This document shows positions 1 to 11,789 of a stretch of 64,000 nt of DNA, one piece after another (positions within the stretch are counted from its first letter, which is position 1; the number at the start of each line of letters is the position of its first letter). Origin of the DNA: Setaria digitata (taxonomy: Eukaryota; Nematoda; Chromadorea; Rhabditida; Setariidae); NCBI GenBank assembly GCA_003640385.1, contig RCAB01000317.1:1-64000 (forward strand), in the 5' to 3' direction. Made by a program: the position numbers and the translations under genes. Below the pieces are notes generated by a model that was not told the DNA's origin, made no database searches, and was given only the letters and a program-made list of their open reading frames with translations.

Positions 1-2224
1 AAAAAAAAAAAAGACAAAAGAAAAAAAACAAACACCACTGCCACTTTCGCCACTTTCAAATGCGGAATCTTTAGTCATGCGCTTATATCCGCTAGCTGTT
101 GGTCTTGCTGAATGCCCTCGAATAAACACCGGTGAAATATGCTAAAAGATAAAGCAAGAAACCCAACTCTGGCAATGCTAGTGATTCTAAGCTTCATATG
201 CTGTTTAATATGGAAAAAGGATCGATGTTAGCGAATTGTGATAGTACTTTCAGTTATTCATGAAGTCATAGGTTGAGGAATTAACAGCAGTACTGATAAT
301 GCCGTTTCCCTTTGATCATTGCTTTTACCAAAGAGAACTGGTGCTGGAATCATAAAAAGGATATGACTTACCGGAATCTGGTATTCCTTTTCTCTTGATG
401 CTTCGCGTGATCGGCTCATCGGAAGACTAAGTCCATCAACTTTTCTCATGAAATCACTCATTGATATATCTTAAACGAATCTAACAATGCATTTGGCGAT
501 TATGAGTAATGTGAATAGTGTAAAAACGACTATACAATAACGAGATTATATTGAATTATTATACTGCTTAATATTAATTACTGAAATCAACTCTCAGAAA
601 AAAAGATCACCTCCGAGGGTGATACGTCTCTCTTCATTTGGATCCATCATACTCTGAATGAGAGTGGCGCCTTCCAGACAAATTGTTTCTTTGAAAGGAT
701 TGACTTCACGATCTCGTGGCGGATCATTTCCAGTCAACATAAGATGTAATATGCCACCCAAAGAGTAAACGTCTGCTTTTTGATTGTAATGTCGATTATA
801 CACCTGTCTATACTTTTGGACGAAATAGATGTAATTTTAAGCATCGCACCTGGGGAGACAAAAGGCAAAATACTGGACTTCCAATCGGTACCCGAGAAGG
901 TCTAATCTAGAGACTTTCATTTTTATCAGAGCTAATGCTGTTGGAGTATTTAAATTCCCCATCTGAGAGGCAATAATAATTTGCTTACGGTGCAATGTAT
1001 CCAGGAGTTCCAAGCATTGTACGTGCAATATCACCTTTTCGTAACTTGGTTGCAAGACCAAAATCAGCAAGTTTCTATAACCTTTTAAACGTTAAGTGAA
1101 AAAAAGAACAAAAAAGACGGCCAGGGTAATAAAGTAAAATGTACGAATCAGTATAAAAAAAAACGGAACGGTCTGGGCACACTGACATGCAATTGTTTTC
1201 ACAACTTCAACACTAAGAAAAAAAAAATTCTTGAGTAAGTATAGCAAACTTCAAATTTCAGTCCTTAAAACTTACAACAAATAATTTGTCTTCTCTGATC
1301 GATGAAATAAGAACATTTCCAGCGGACAAATCTCGGTGTATTATATTACGCTCATGTATATGCTTCACTGCACTAACTAACTGACGCAAAATATATGCGG
1401 CTGAATAAATATATCACATTAAATAACATGAAATAAACGTGACGATTCTTAAGATGAACAACCATTATTTTTACATAAAAATCTTAATGAAAGAACAATG
1501 ATGGTGAGTTGAACAGGTACAGCATACATACCATGTTTTTTTTGCTTAGACTTCTCTGAATATGTCATGCAGTTCTAACAATGTGAAATTAAATAATGAA
1601 AAATTCTACCTGAAAAATTCGATAACCTTCCATTTTGCTTAACGTACTCCCGAAGTGATCGATGCTTGCAGTATTCCATGATGATATACTGCGCACCATT
1701 TTCTTGAAATTGATCATAAAACTTTACAATATTATCATGAACAAGGCTGGATAACGCTTCCAATTCTAATTCCACACGAAAAGTTGTTGCTCTGGTGATA
1801 TCAATCTGAAAGAGTTTCGATATAACTAACAACTCATTGGAATATCCATGTTAACAATTTGATGATGAAACAATTTTCCGGCCTTTTTGACTGCAACATA
1901 TCTTCCGCTCCATTCTTTTCCTTTAGCGATACAACGAGCACGATAAACGACTCCAAATCCACCTCGCCCAATTTCCTCCAGATCATCGTACTCCTAGAAA
2001 TTAAACAAATATTTCAGTTATTTCTGGCATAATTTTAAAAGTTTGAAAATTCGACACCGGTAAATAGAGCCCAAAATTGTGGCTACATAATAGTTGTAAA
2101 TTAAAATTAAGTTAAGAAACATATATCATATAAAGTTTTTCTCGTTACTGTAGCCAAAATATTGGAAGGAAATTAAAATAAAGAAAAAAAACCACAAAGA
2201 ACATACACTCTCCAAACGACTCAT
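1..2224 (-). CDS. PLK4: Polo-like kinase, PLK4/SAK type (partial, 3' end off window)
   Basis: Serine/threonine kinase, expected to control centriole duplication if the PLK4 assignment is right. Exons on the minus strand: 2224-2207, 1993-1856, 1805-1610, 1400-1276, 1074-989, 807-611, 469-372 and a last visible one from 141 to about 36. Phases match at every join. Visible kinase landmarks: Gly-loop GRGGFG (residues 15-20), VAVK lysine (about K42), HRDLSAGN (139-146), DFG (163-165) and GTPGYIAPQ. The catalytic loop has Ser where most kinases have Lys, as in PLK4, and the peptide CKHRSL resembles the polo CRRRSL block. The APE glutamate reads as Gln. The region after the kinase domain is Ser/Arg-rich; polo boxes would lie beyond position 1. 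The start is the ATG at 2224, 47 bases after a TTTTCAG acceptor. A four-codon upstream ORF lies just before it. That it is a kinase is nearly certain; the subfamily is less so. Confidence 0.82.
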
Positions 2225-2248
2225 CGTAGTGTCTCAATTCCAATACAT

Positions 2249-3456
2249 GAAAAAAGAAGAAACGCGATTTCTGAAAAAAAAAAAAAATTAAAAAGCTTAT
2301 TAAAAGCTGCTTGATCCATATTAACTCACAACAAATATTTTATGCCATAATTACTTGGTCAGAAAAATTATGCGCATAAAACCACAAATATATGAATAAT
2401 TAAGGTTTGATTATAGAGAAACATTAGATTTCACGTCTAGCTATAAAATTTATTCAAGCACTAAGCATCAATCACAGTTTCATTTATAAGAATCTAATAC
2501 TCTTCAAGCACATAATCGTTTATTAACTTTCATAATCAATTTCTGTCCAATAATATTTTTATTATTTCCTACTGTTTCACTGATAACTGTCCAGTAAAGC
2601 AAAATTCCTTCATTATTTTTCTGACCTTTAGTACTGTTGCAAATAATAGCAATCATTGTTACCTTCTAAATTATAGTCTTGACTTCCCCTCCCGCACTCC
2701 TCGACTCCAAATTACGGGAAGCCCCAGAACCTCCCACCAGAGAAAATCGAACAACGAAAGAAATGACAAAGCGCCTTTTCGATACTTTGAATTTAGTACA
2801 GTCTCCTTATGCAAATTTGCATCCCAGTCTGGAGAAATTTTTAAATTAATGGATATTTCCAAAAGTTTGGAGCAAAGTCTTGGCCAAACATAGAGTTGGA
2901 AGTAGTTTCTCGTTTGAATAATTTTATAAGCGGAAACATGGCTAACAGTGAATTATTTTTCAGCGATTGAGACAAAACGACAGGCGATGCATAGAATTCC
3001 GTTGGCCAATAGACAGACAGACTAAAGCAAATATTTCGACTTCTGGCTCTAGGCAATTTTTCCAACTTTTTTGAAAATAATTTAATCACTTACCGCTACA
3101 TACAACATCCAACATAAATATGAACGTCTTTGTGTAGTATTAGTGATCCTTTAAAATTTATCTTTGAATGGTGAAATGTTGAAATACCCAAAAATTTTAA
3201 AACATAGCTCTCTGATCAAGTAGTCTAGCCTAATTAATCCAGGTTAGTTAGTCTAATCTTGGCTCTACCTACAAAGTTGAGCTTCTCTTCCTTTTCATTC
3301 TATTATTCACAATTTATATGGCCATTTTTAGCATTTTTAGGCTACAAAATTGGGATATAAAATCGTAATGTGAATAATGTTTGTCATATAATTTCCTTAA
3401 AAGCGAAACATAGCCACTGTAAATACTTGTTTATTGAGAAACAAGAAAAAGTAGGC
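2249..3456. other. Intergenic, upstream of the kinase gene
   Basis: No gene is supported here. The stretch 2670-3090 is less AT-rich than its surroundings and has short minus-strand open frames, but none has flanking splice sites that join to the kinase or a recognisable domain. It contains a perfect 14-bp palindrome built from an octamer-like ATGCAAAT at 2809-2822. It is most likely promoter or 5' flank of the kinase gene. Confidence 0.4.
3446..3450 (-). terminator. Pol III T-run after tRNA-Leu
   Basis: Five consecutive T residues on the minus strand, starting six bases after the tRNA discriminator base. This is the standard RNA polymerase III stop signal. Confidence 0.75.
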
Positions 3457-3540
3457 TGTCCGCCGCAGGATTCGAACCTGCGCCTACCGAAGTAGATTGC
3501 GACCTGAACGCAACGCCTTAGACCGCTCGGCCAGACGGAC
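3457..3540 (-). tRNA. tRNA-Leu, anticodon CAG
   Basis: An 84-nt type II tRNA. The acceptor stem GTCCGTC pairs with GGCGGAC (one G-U), followed by discriminator A. The D-arm carries the A-box TGGCCGAGCGG. The anticodon stem TGCG/CGCA closes the loop TTCAGGT, giving anticodon CAG, which reads CUG leucine codons. The long variable arm TCTACTTCGGTAGG is typical of tRNA-Leu. The T-arm GCAGG-TTCGAAT-CCTGC holds the B-box. There is no intron. A five-T run at 3446-3450 just downstream fits an RNA polymerase III terminator. All stems are intact, so it looks functional. Confidence 0.97.
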
Positions 3541-4940
3541 ACATGCTGCCTGTACTTCTCGAATTCTTGATTATACTTGTAAAATTTTATAAATTTTTGA
3601 AAAACTGCAATTAGATACTTTTAGTTAATTATAACTGGTAATCACTTCAGTGATATGCATGACTATAGCACTTTTAACATGTGTCAGTTGCTTATAAAAT
3701 TCGATATCTCTTCCTTCATTCTTTCATTTTCAGTCCTTTCTCATTGACTTTTCAATTTATTAAAATGATAATTCGATGGCGGCACTTGTGGAATGCGATA
3801 AATAAATCACCAATAAGTATGAAAATAAGCCCAAAGTATATTCGCGAAATCCATAACTTTCATATTTTTTCATTCCTAATTAGACAAATTTTTCAATTAA
3901 ATCAAATAATTTCCAATTCTTTCAATTAATATTTATGAATATGGCACTTATAGTAAGTTTTGTGTATTACGGTAAGTTAAATTTTGCTGAAAAATAGGCA
4001 TCGCTGAAATGTTATCAGAAATTGAAATTTGTGTCATTGTAAAAAATAGTTTCACTTTGCTTTTTTTCTTTTTTTATAAATATCTTTTTAAAGAATACTT
4101 TGTACTTTTTTTTTTTTTCAAATTCATTTCACAAAATTATATTAGTATTTACAAATGTATATTATGTGCAGTGCATATAGTAAACAAAATTTATACAAAA
4201 CATGAATTAATACAAATCTTATTTTAAAATATTATGCAAAAATAGTTGTGTGATTGATTGTAAAAAGAATGAGAGGTCAGAGGTGAGATGGAAGAGAAAA
4301 GAAATGCAAATAATAATAGCAATAATAGAAGAAAGAGCACTGTACCATATATTTTATTTATATCGAAAAGTGCAAAAGATAAATCAGATACATTTTAACT
4401 GCTATTTATCAGTAAGCAATAGAATAAAAAGATTTAAGTGATGAAAAAGTACTTAGGAATTACCGTTCACGTGTGACACACACGTGAAAACAGGTATGGA
4501 GAAAACGTGATTTTATTAAGACGTGATAAATTTACTCAGTGTTTTTAATGAGTAATAAAATGATCATCATTTCTTATGCGCTATTACAAATGGATAAATT
4601 CAAAAATTTCAAATTTCTAAAATTAAAATTTTTGAGCTAAATTTAGAAAGTTTCTCAAGAAAGCTAATAAAAATTTGTTTATGATAAATATTTTATACAC
4701 AGTTTGCTCTTTTTTTCTTTCTTTCGTTTTTCATTCTGTGAAGAAAATGTTCGATTGGTGTTTAAAACTTTGCGAACTAATTTTATATTTTTCAATTTTT
4801 ACTCAAAATTATTGAGCAATAGCTATTTTTTCCCTTTTTTTTCCTTTTTTTTTTCCTTTTTTTTTTAATGACACAGATTGTTGTTTCAAATTGTCTTTCA
4901 ACTTTTCGAGTTGAATTCTCAAAAGTTTTGAGCGATTCAC
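3541..4940. other. Intergenic between tRNA-Leu and the next gene's 3' end
   Basis: AT-rich sequence with homopolymer T tracts and no supported gene. Short plus-strand open frames here are rich in Phe, Ile and Lys, as expected from base composition. The one structured element is a palindromic pair of CACGTG boxes at 4466-4488. Confidence 0.4.
4466..4488. promoter_or_regulatory. Palindromic double CACGTG (E-box) element
   Basis: Two 10-bp arms, TTCACGTGTG at 4466-4475 and CACACGTGAA at 4479-4488, form a perfect inverted repeat around a 3-bp spacer. Each arm holds a CACGTG core, the site bound by bHLH-zipper dimers (Myc/Max, TFEB/HLH-30 classes). The nearest genes are the tRNA-Leu (transcribed away) and the 3' end of the gene at 4941, so the target is unclear. 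Binding is an inference. Confidence 0.4.
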
Positions 4941-7900
4941 TTAAATTCGACCAATATTATTATTGTTGCTTTCGGTAAGGATAGCATTTAAGCATTTCTG
5001 TGAGCAGTATGGCCGTTGTCGATGGTGATGAAATTGGCCAATTTGCTGCTCCAACATGCCACAATAGGCACATAAAGCATAGCCAAGTCGTTGCTTATCT
5101 TTGATAAAACGATCACCAAAGATCACAGTCGATCCTTTGGGACGCCAGACATCGATAATATGCCGATCAAAATCAGTCATTACCCAAGTTCGATTACCTA
5201 AAATGATTGCTTTTGTCTTTCTATTTGAGGAAAAGATAAAAATTTATTTTTGCAAGAAAGGGTTAACTTCTTTCTGACAGAATTTAAAACAGAAAAAATT
5301 TTTAAATCATTGTCAAATTACTTTACGGCATTTCAACATGCTATCTACGTTTATTAATTAATGAAAGTGCAAATTGACTAATTTAAATAAGATGTATCAG
5401 CACTTTTATGATGCTAACAAACAAGTTCTTATTCGTTTAGCAAGATCGTTTAATTAAGCTTTAGACTATTTATTTTATGTCTAATTAAAAATACTAACAA
5501 TAGCATTCTCTAATGCTACCCTACGATTCTGATATGCAATCATTTGGCATTACCATCCTATGACAAGGCATGCGTTAATAAATCAGCAACTATTACACTG
5601 ATCTAAAGAAGAAAAAGGAATAAAAAACATGGCAAGTGCTCTTAAAACAATATTTAAGTTAAATTTAAGTTAATTTGAATTAAAATCAAAATGCCATCTG
5701 TCCTCTTTCATTTCTCATTTGTAATTTGTGAAGATGAAATGTCACTTGAATTGAGCAAAATTTATTAAGTTTATGTCGGAATTTCATTAAACCATTTCAA
5801 ATTGCAATATCTTTTGAAACAAACTTCCGTCAGATTCGAATCGTTCCGTTTAATTAATTTCAACAAAATGCATTCACTCATTAAATGCGATGTCAAATGA
5901 ATGTCACGTAAAATTGTACAAAAAACTGAATTATACTCAGGTCAATTTTCAGATCATCATTGAACTATTTGATCTCTTTCTTAATCAGTGATAAAAATCA
6001 TATCAAAAAAAAAAAAAAAAACTCCTATTATTTGGAAAAATCGAAAAATGGAATCAAAGGATATTTTTTGATAGAAATTAAGTAAAATCAAATTTCTACT
6101 ACTTTACTTCAGAGTTTTTTAAGCGAAAAATTCAATTAATATATTAAATTAAATATCCCTGATGCTGCACAATAAATATAATGTTATATGATAATGATAT
6201 AATACAAATGAAAAATTATTTTAATTTTAAAATGATTATATTCATTTGTTGAAATGTTTTCCATTACAATTAACAACAATTATTAAATGTTGCCAGAGAT
6301 TTTGACTTCACATTCAATTCCATTATTATTAACTTGAAAGCAACTTGTTTCCTCCACTCATTAAATAATTGCCACTTTTAGATCTTAAAATTATATCTAC
6401 CTGCAATTATTGTGTCCTAAAATTAGCCATTATTACGAATTAAATTACCGATAAATTTTCTTTCATTGTATTACATAATTATCATCACATGAATTGTAAT
6501 ATCATCAACGACTACTAATTCATTTGTAATTTATTAAAACAAAAAAAAAAAAAATTGCAGAACTTAAAATATTCTCATATTTGTCTATCTCTTTCTGTGA
6601 CTATAATGATCATGTTTGAACCTTCGAAAAAATGTTGGAATAAAACGACACGATCATCCGGTTGCCATTCCGGATCTTCCTGAAATCGGATACTTTTACG
6701 CTTTTTTGCCGAAAATTGCCATCGTTGTTGTAGTGTTGTGAAAATATGCATGAATATAATATGTGCAATAATTTGTGCTTTTGTAACACGATATGTGGCT
6801 GCATTTGGTTCCCCATATATTCTGGAATATTATTTGCTGAGCAGTTAGTTAGCATTTAAGATATCAATTTAATATTTTTAAAAAGAAAGGGCAGAGAGAG
6901 GAAGGAAAAAAAAAAAGGAATAAGGAATAACCTTGTGAATTGATGACAACTTTTCGGATCAGTGAATGGATTACATTCTGATAAACCATGATTGTTGAGA
7001 TCATTCAGGATCGAAACAATATTAGGATAATTGACAATTAATTCTAGATCAGCTAGAAACTAGAAATGAAAACATTAAGGTATTGTTAACCTTCGAAATT
7101 TCATAAATTTATAAAATTCACTTGAAACATTTTTGAATAAGAAAAAAAAAAAAGGAAAGAAAGAAATATTTTCAATGATTGTTAATTATATAAATGGTCG
7201 AGATTCATAAATCTTTTATAAAATTTTTTTTGAAGTATTATTGAAGGAAGTGTAATTTTATCTGTCTTTTTTTTTTTTGTTTTTCATTTATTTCATTTAC
7301 CAATAATTGCTTAAATCATTGAAGAAATCATTGCTTTCTTTTTCTCCAGTATTTCAATGATTTATTGCGACTACTAATTAAACAGTCTAAAATTAAAGGC
7401 TGTTGCAAAAGTGATGACTGTACCGAAAGAATCAAACAGATGAACAGAATGCTAATTACAAAAATGGAAAGTTCATTTCTGATTCGTAAATTTTGAAGCT
7501 CAATAATTTATAATCAGAATTTCTTTCTATACTGCCAATTTTATAAATTTAATAATTCATATCAAAATTTTAACTTTTAACCACTTTCCACTTTTCTCTC
7601 TCTTCAATTATTAACCTGTTCCATCATCCTACCTTTTGCAAAATCACTTAAACATTTTCCTTATCAGTCGAACTTAAGAGGCCTATAAGAAAACTGAACT
7701 CTTAACCTTTTCAAAAATTTTTCTATTCATAACAAGCACTAGCCTTCTTTCCAATACCTATCTTTTTATAATATTACAAACAACTAATTAGAAAAAAAAA
7801 ATATTATATAAGTGATAAGCCCATAAATACTGTGAGGAAGTGACAAGTTACCCCTGAAAATGCCATCCTTTTCATTTTTGTCAAAAGTTGGATTAAAAAT

Positions 7901-10420
7901 TGAGTTAAGGATAATTTGCAATTTTTCAAATGCTATTTTTTTTTAACAAAAACTTCACCTAATTCCTTAATAATAATTTATAAAAGCCCAAATTTTTTCA
8001 ATTTTTTTTTTTTTTTTTTTTGTGAGAAAAAAGGAGAAAGAGAGAAGAAAGAAGATTAATAGAAAAGAACTGGTTTTGTTTGTTTGTTTATTTGTTTGTT
8101 TTTTTTATCTTTCCATTATCTTCAAATACTGATTTATCAGGTAGCTAATTAATCATTCATTTGATTATTTACATCAAAATAATCCTTCTTTTTTCTTTAG
8201 TTTTCTTCTCGATTATGCCTTAAAAAAAATGTTAAAGTAAGGCAGGTGTCCATAAACAGAAAGAAAGTAAAAGAAAAATAGAACATATTTCTTATTCAGA
8301 ATGAGTTTTTTTTTCCATTGTTTCAAAATTTTGGGAAAAAAAATCCAAATAGTAATTGTGGCTAATTTAGGTAATTAGGTAGCAACTATTCCAGCACCTT
8401 TTAAAAATGGAAATTTTTTTTTTTTGTATTTATTTATTTTTTTTATTCGCATCACTGGTCAAATTGATTTGTTTTAATTAGATAGACAATTTTATTGAAG
8501 GATGTGAAGTGCGATAATTTCGGTTCTGCGTAATTAAATCAAAGCAGAATGATTTGATGGTAAATGGATTCTTAAGATGCATTAAATATTCTCAAGACTA
8601 TTGTAAGTAATTTGACCTTTCCAGCATTTTTTCACTGATCAGCGCAACCAGCTAGCAGTTGGTACCCAAATTATAAAAAAATTTCCAAAAATTTCATTAT
8701 AAAATGAGCTCAAATTATTAGACAATTTAATTAACTAAACTGAAAAATTAAAATATAAAGTATATGATGATTTATATAGTAATAACAATTAAATTTCATT
8801 TTATCTTTCGTTTCTTCCAATATCGCTTATACCTTTTTATTTGTTCATTTGTGCTAAAAATATTTTGCTTAAAAAAATTTTCCAATTCCCAATTCATTTA
8901 AATGTTTCGGAACAATTCCAACGATTTTAGTTTAAAAAAAAAAAAAAAAAAGTAGGAAAAAAGTAAAGAAGTTTTCTTTTTCTTTTTTTTTCCGATAATT
9001 TAACATTTTATGTATTAATTTTATTTCTTCATTTTTGTTTGCGCTCTTCTCTATGAACATTTTTCGTTCTCATTTATTTTTTTCCTTTTATGACTTTGCA
9101 TGAAAAATGCTTTCACATCTAAAATTAAACTTAAAAGTTTTATTTTATTTTATTTTAAATCGGTAGCAAACAGGTTTCCTGGAACAAAGATTGCTTAAAA
9201 GGAATTTATTTCTTTTTTTTTTTTTCTTTTTTTTTGTGGCAAAATTTGAAGTTATTTTTCTGATCAGATGAAAATTGTGCAAAAACCTGTTGGATAGCAT
9301 TGATGACGGCTGTTTCAACAAGATTACGATGAATTATAATAAATGCATCATCGGCAAGAAATAATTGTTCATCATCATTTTCAATATAATTCGCAACATA
9401 ACCACGAACAGATATGATAAGTCTTGACCACCAAATCTTTGTTAATTGATTATACATCTGGAATTAGTTGACATTTCATGCGAATGATGATAGATCTTCA
9501 TTAGCAAATCTTTGTTAATTAATTGATTATACATCTGAAATTGAAAAATATTTTACAAAATGAGTCATTTGAGCTTTTCAAAAGCTATACTTTTTTTTTT
9601 CTTTTTCTTTTTAGCCACAAAATTTGTCAAAAATGCAAAATTAAAAATTAATGAAGTATTCAATAGCAGCTAATGAAATGAAACTGATTAGAAATATTTG
9701 GTTAGATTTCAGGATTAAATATTATGAACATATAGAAGAAATGACAAAAATCTTATCGAACAAATTTCAATTATGTAATTAAATTTTTCCCACAATTAAT
9801 TGGAGAAGAAAAAAAAAAAGAAAAGTTGAGCCATATATGAAGAGTGTTATTAATTCATATAAGAATGTAACGATGGATTGCTGGCAAAGACAATATTTGC
9901 ATAATATTAACTTGAAAACTACGAAAATTTTGTTCAGTCACATTCGCATCATCTCTTAAATTTTATTAATTAGTTCTCAATTAAGAATTACCAGAAATCA
10001 AGTTAAAATATATAATGAATTAGAGTTAATCATACAACATACTAGTTATATCAATAATTTCCTGAAAAAAAAAAAAAATTGATTTCGAAAAATTAAAGAT
10101 GAAAATTTGCTCGATTATGTCTGTTTTATTCTACTGCCTTTTACACCTAGAAATATTAGCCTTTTTTTTTCTATAGATTAAACTAACTTAAAAATATCTA
10201 ATCATTTAGAATGAATGCATATGACAAGATAATAATAGATTAAGTGTGAAGGATGACATAATTTATGTATGATATGAACAACTTCAAAAGGTTAAAGGTC
10301 ATTCAATTATACCTGTTCAAATTCGTTTGGCAAAAATTTTGCCACAGGTGATTTTGGCAATACCAAATGTTTATTCTTTGGAAATAATTCCAAATCTTCC
10401 ATTGAAATGGGCAGTAGCAT
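4941..10420 (-). CDS. Unrecognised protein with a C-terminal Cys/His cluster (about 287 aa)
   Basis: Five exons on the minus strand: 10420-10313, 9457-9287, 7059-6932, 6821-6622 and 5197-4941, with matching phases and a clean stop. I do not recognise the family. It is not secreted by appearance. Residues 37-180 are mostly helix-like with many Tyr, Trp and Leu; residues 176-181 are basic (AKKRKS). The last exon encodes a likely zinc-binding cluster: C245-x2-C248, then HHH at 259-261, then C267-x3-C271. The start is the first ATG after an in-frame stop (TAG four codons upstream). Introns are long for this window (0.1-2.2 kb). The exon 2 acceptor has an upstream decoy copy (see the duplication at 9433-9537) that would give an early stop. 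The model is internally consistent; the function is unknown. Confidence 0.68.
9433..9537. repeat. Short duplication of an exon's splice-acceptor end
   Basis: A 28-base block at 9433-9460, which is the acceptor plus first codons of exon 2 of the gene at 4941-10420, recurs at 9505-9537 with a 4-base TTAA insertion. Both copies carry a CAG acceptor. Using the outer copy leads to an in-frame stop, so only the inner one gives a protein. Confidence 0.8.
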
Positions 10421-10810
10421 AACTAACAACTAATGTAATTAATGATTGTCGATTGTCTGCTTCGATGTTCTAAACTGAACAATAAATTATATGCTAATTA
10501 ATTAATGTCAATAAAAAGGACGAGACAAAAAAAGAAAAAAAAAGAACAATAATAGCAACAACAACAACAACAATAATAATAATAACAGCAGCAATAGGAA
10601 AAATAACAAAAGAAACAAAATGCAACAAATTATAATTCATTTTAAAATCTTCCCTTTCTGCTATGAGAAAAAAAAAAAGAAAAATTTATTAAAATTAAAT
10701 TAAACTTTTGGAAATTTCGATAAATACCGATAGTCATCGTGATGAATGCATCTGAAGGATGGCAGTCATTTGGTGACAAAGCGGAACCGTTTTCAACCAG
10801 GTCATTACAA

Positions 10811-10863
10811 TGCAACGCAACGTTACGTTACGCTACGCAGCGCAGCGCAACGCAACGCAACAG
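10811..10863. repeat. Imperfect pentamer repeat, CpG-rich
   Basis: About ten near-tandem copies of GCAAC-like pentamers (variants GTTAC, GCTAC, GCAGC). This is a sharp island of CpG in very AT-rich DNA, 390 bp upstream of the unknown gene's start codon. Confidence 0.75.
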
Positions 10864-11306
10864 AAGCATACACCACACGCACTTAAATACACACAAACGT
10901 CAAATCATTACATTTCCTGAAAATCTAACCCTTATATGATTCACCCATCAGTCGATCACTAACTGTTTGTGCCTGCATGGGTACGTGTGGGCGAGTATGA
11001 CACGAGTGGGTTAGGTGCGTGTAATATGAGTGGGTGGGCGTGAGTGCGTAGGTGTGTCACTTTCGTATGGCTTTTTTCGTTGAATTTTAATTGCGCAAAA
11101 TGATGTAAAGAATCATGGTTAACATTTCATTTATATTGTAATGATGATTGTATATTATCATTAACATTACTATTATCAATTATATTGATAATAATGATTA
11201 TAATTAGATGTTCCGATAAAATTTAAGCGCAATAATGTTTACAAATAATGACCAAAAAAAGATAATATAGTTAAAAGAGGGGAAAAAAAAAAGAAAGATT
11301 TTTTTC

Positions 11307-11442
11307 AAAATGTATTAGATATATATATATCTTAAATAGTAATGTTAATGATAATATACAATATATATATATNAAAATGTATTAGATATATATATATATC
11401 TTAAATAGTAATGTTAATGATAATATACAATATATATATATA
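11307..11442. repeat. Near-identical block repeated on either side of a single N
   Basis: The sequence at 11307-11372 is repeated at 11374-11442, differing only in length of a TA run. The single N at 11373 separates the copies. This looks like two overlapping contig ends that were not merged. Confidence 0.85.
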
Positions 11443-11739
11443 ACAAAAAATCGCTTGTATAAAAGGTTACAATGAACGAATGATTAAATAAAACTATTTT
11501 ACATACACCAACAATATCAACAACTAATCTAATAATTACGATAAATAAGTATACTGTAATTATCATTGTTTGACTAAATAATCGAATTGAAAAAAAAAAA
11601 ATTTAACAATATTTAATTAACAACATTTGAGAAGATAATTTATGAGATGAATGGGACAATTTCGTTTATTCTAAACATTTAGATTGCTTTTTTTTCTTCT
11701 CTTTTATGAATCATTCACAATCACTGACAATATTTTATC

Positions 11740-11747
<8 letters not shown>

Positions 11748-11786
<39 letters not shown>
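11748..11786. repeat. CT dinucleotide microsatellite
   Basis: About seventeen CT units; the minus-strand open frame across it encodes an Arg-Glu run and is not a gene. Confidence 0.9.

Positions 11787-11789
<3 letters not shown>

Noticed and set aside
2671..3089. Two overlapping minus-strand open frames upstream of the kinase
   Set aside because: No shared frame, no usable splice join to the kinase and no domain; probably promoter sequence of milder AT content.
10739..10939. Plus-strand open frame over the pentamer repeat
   Set aside because: Its Arg/Ser/Thr repeats come from the GCAAC-like pentamers; no splice sites or homology.
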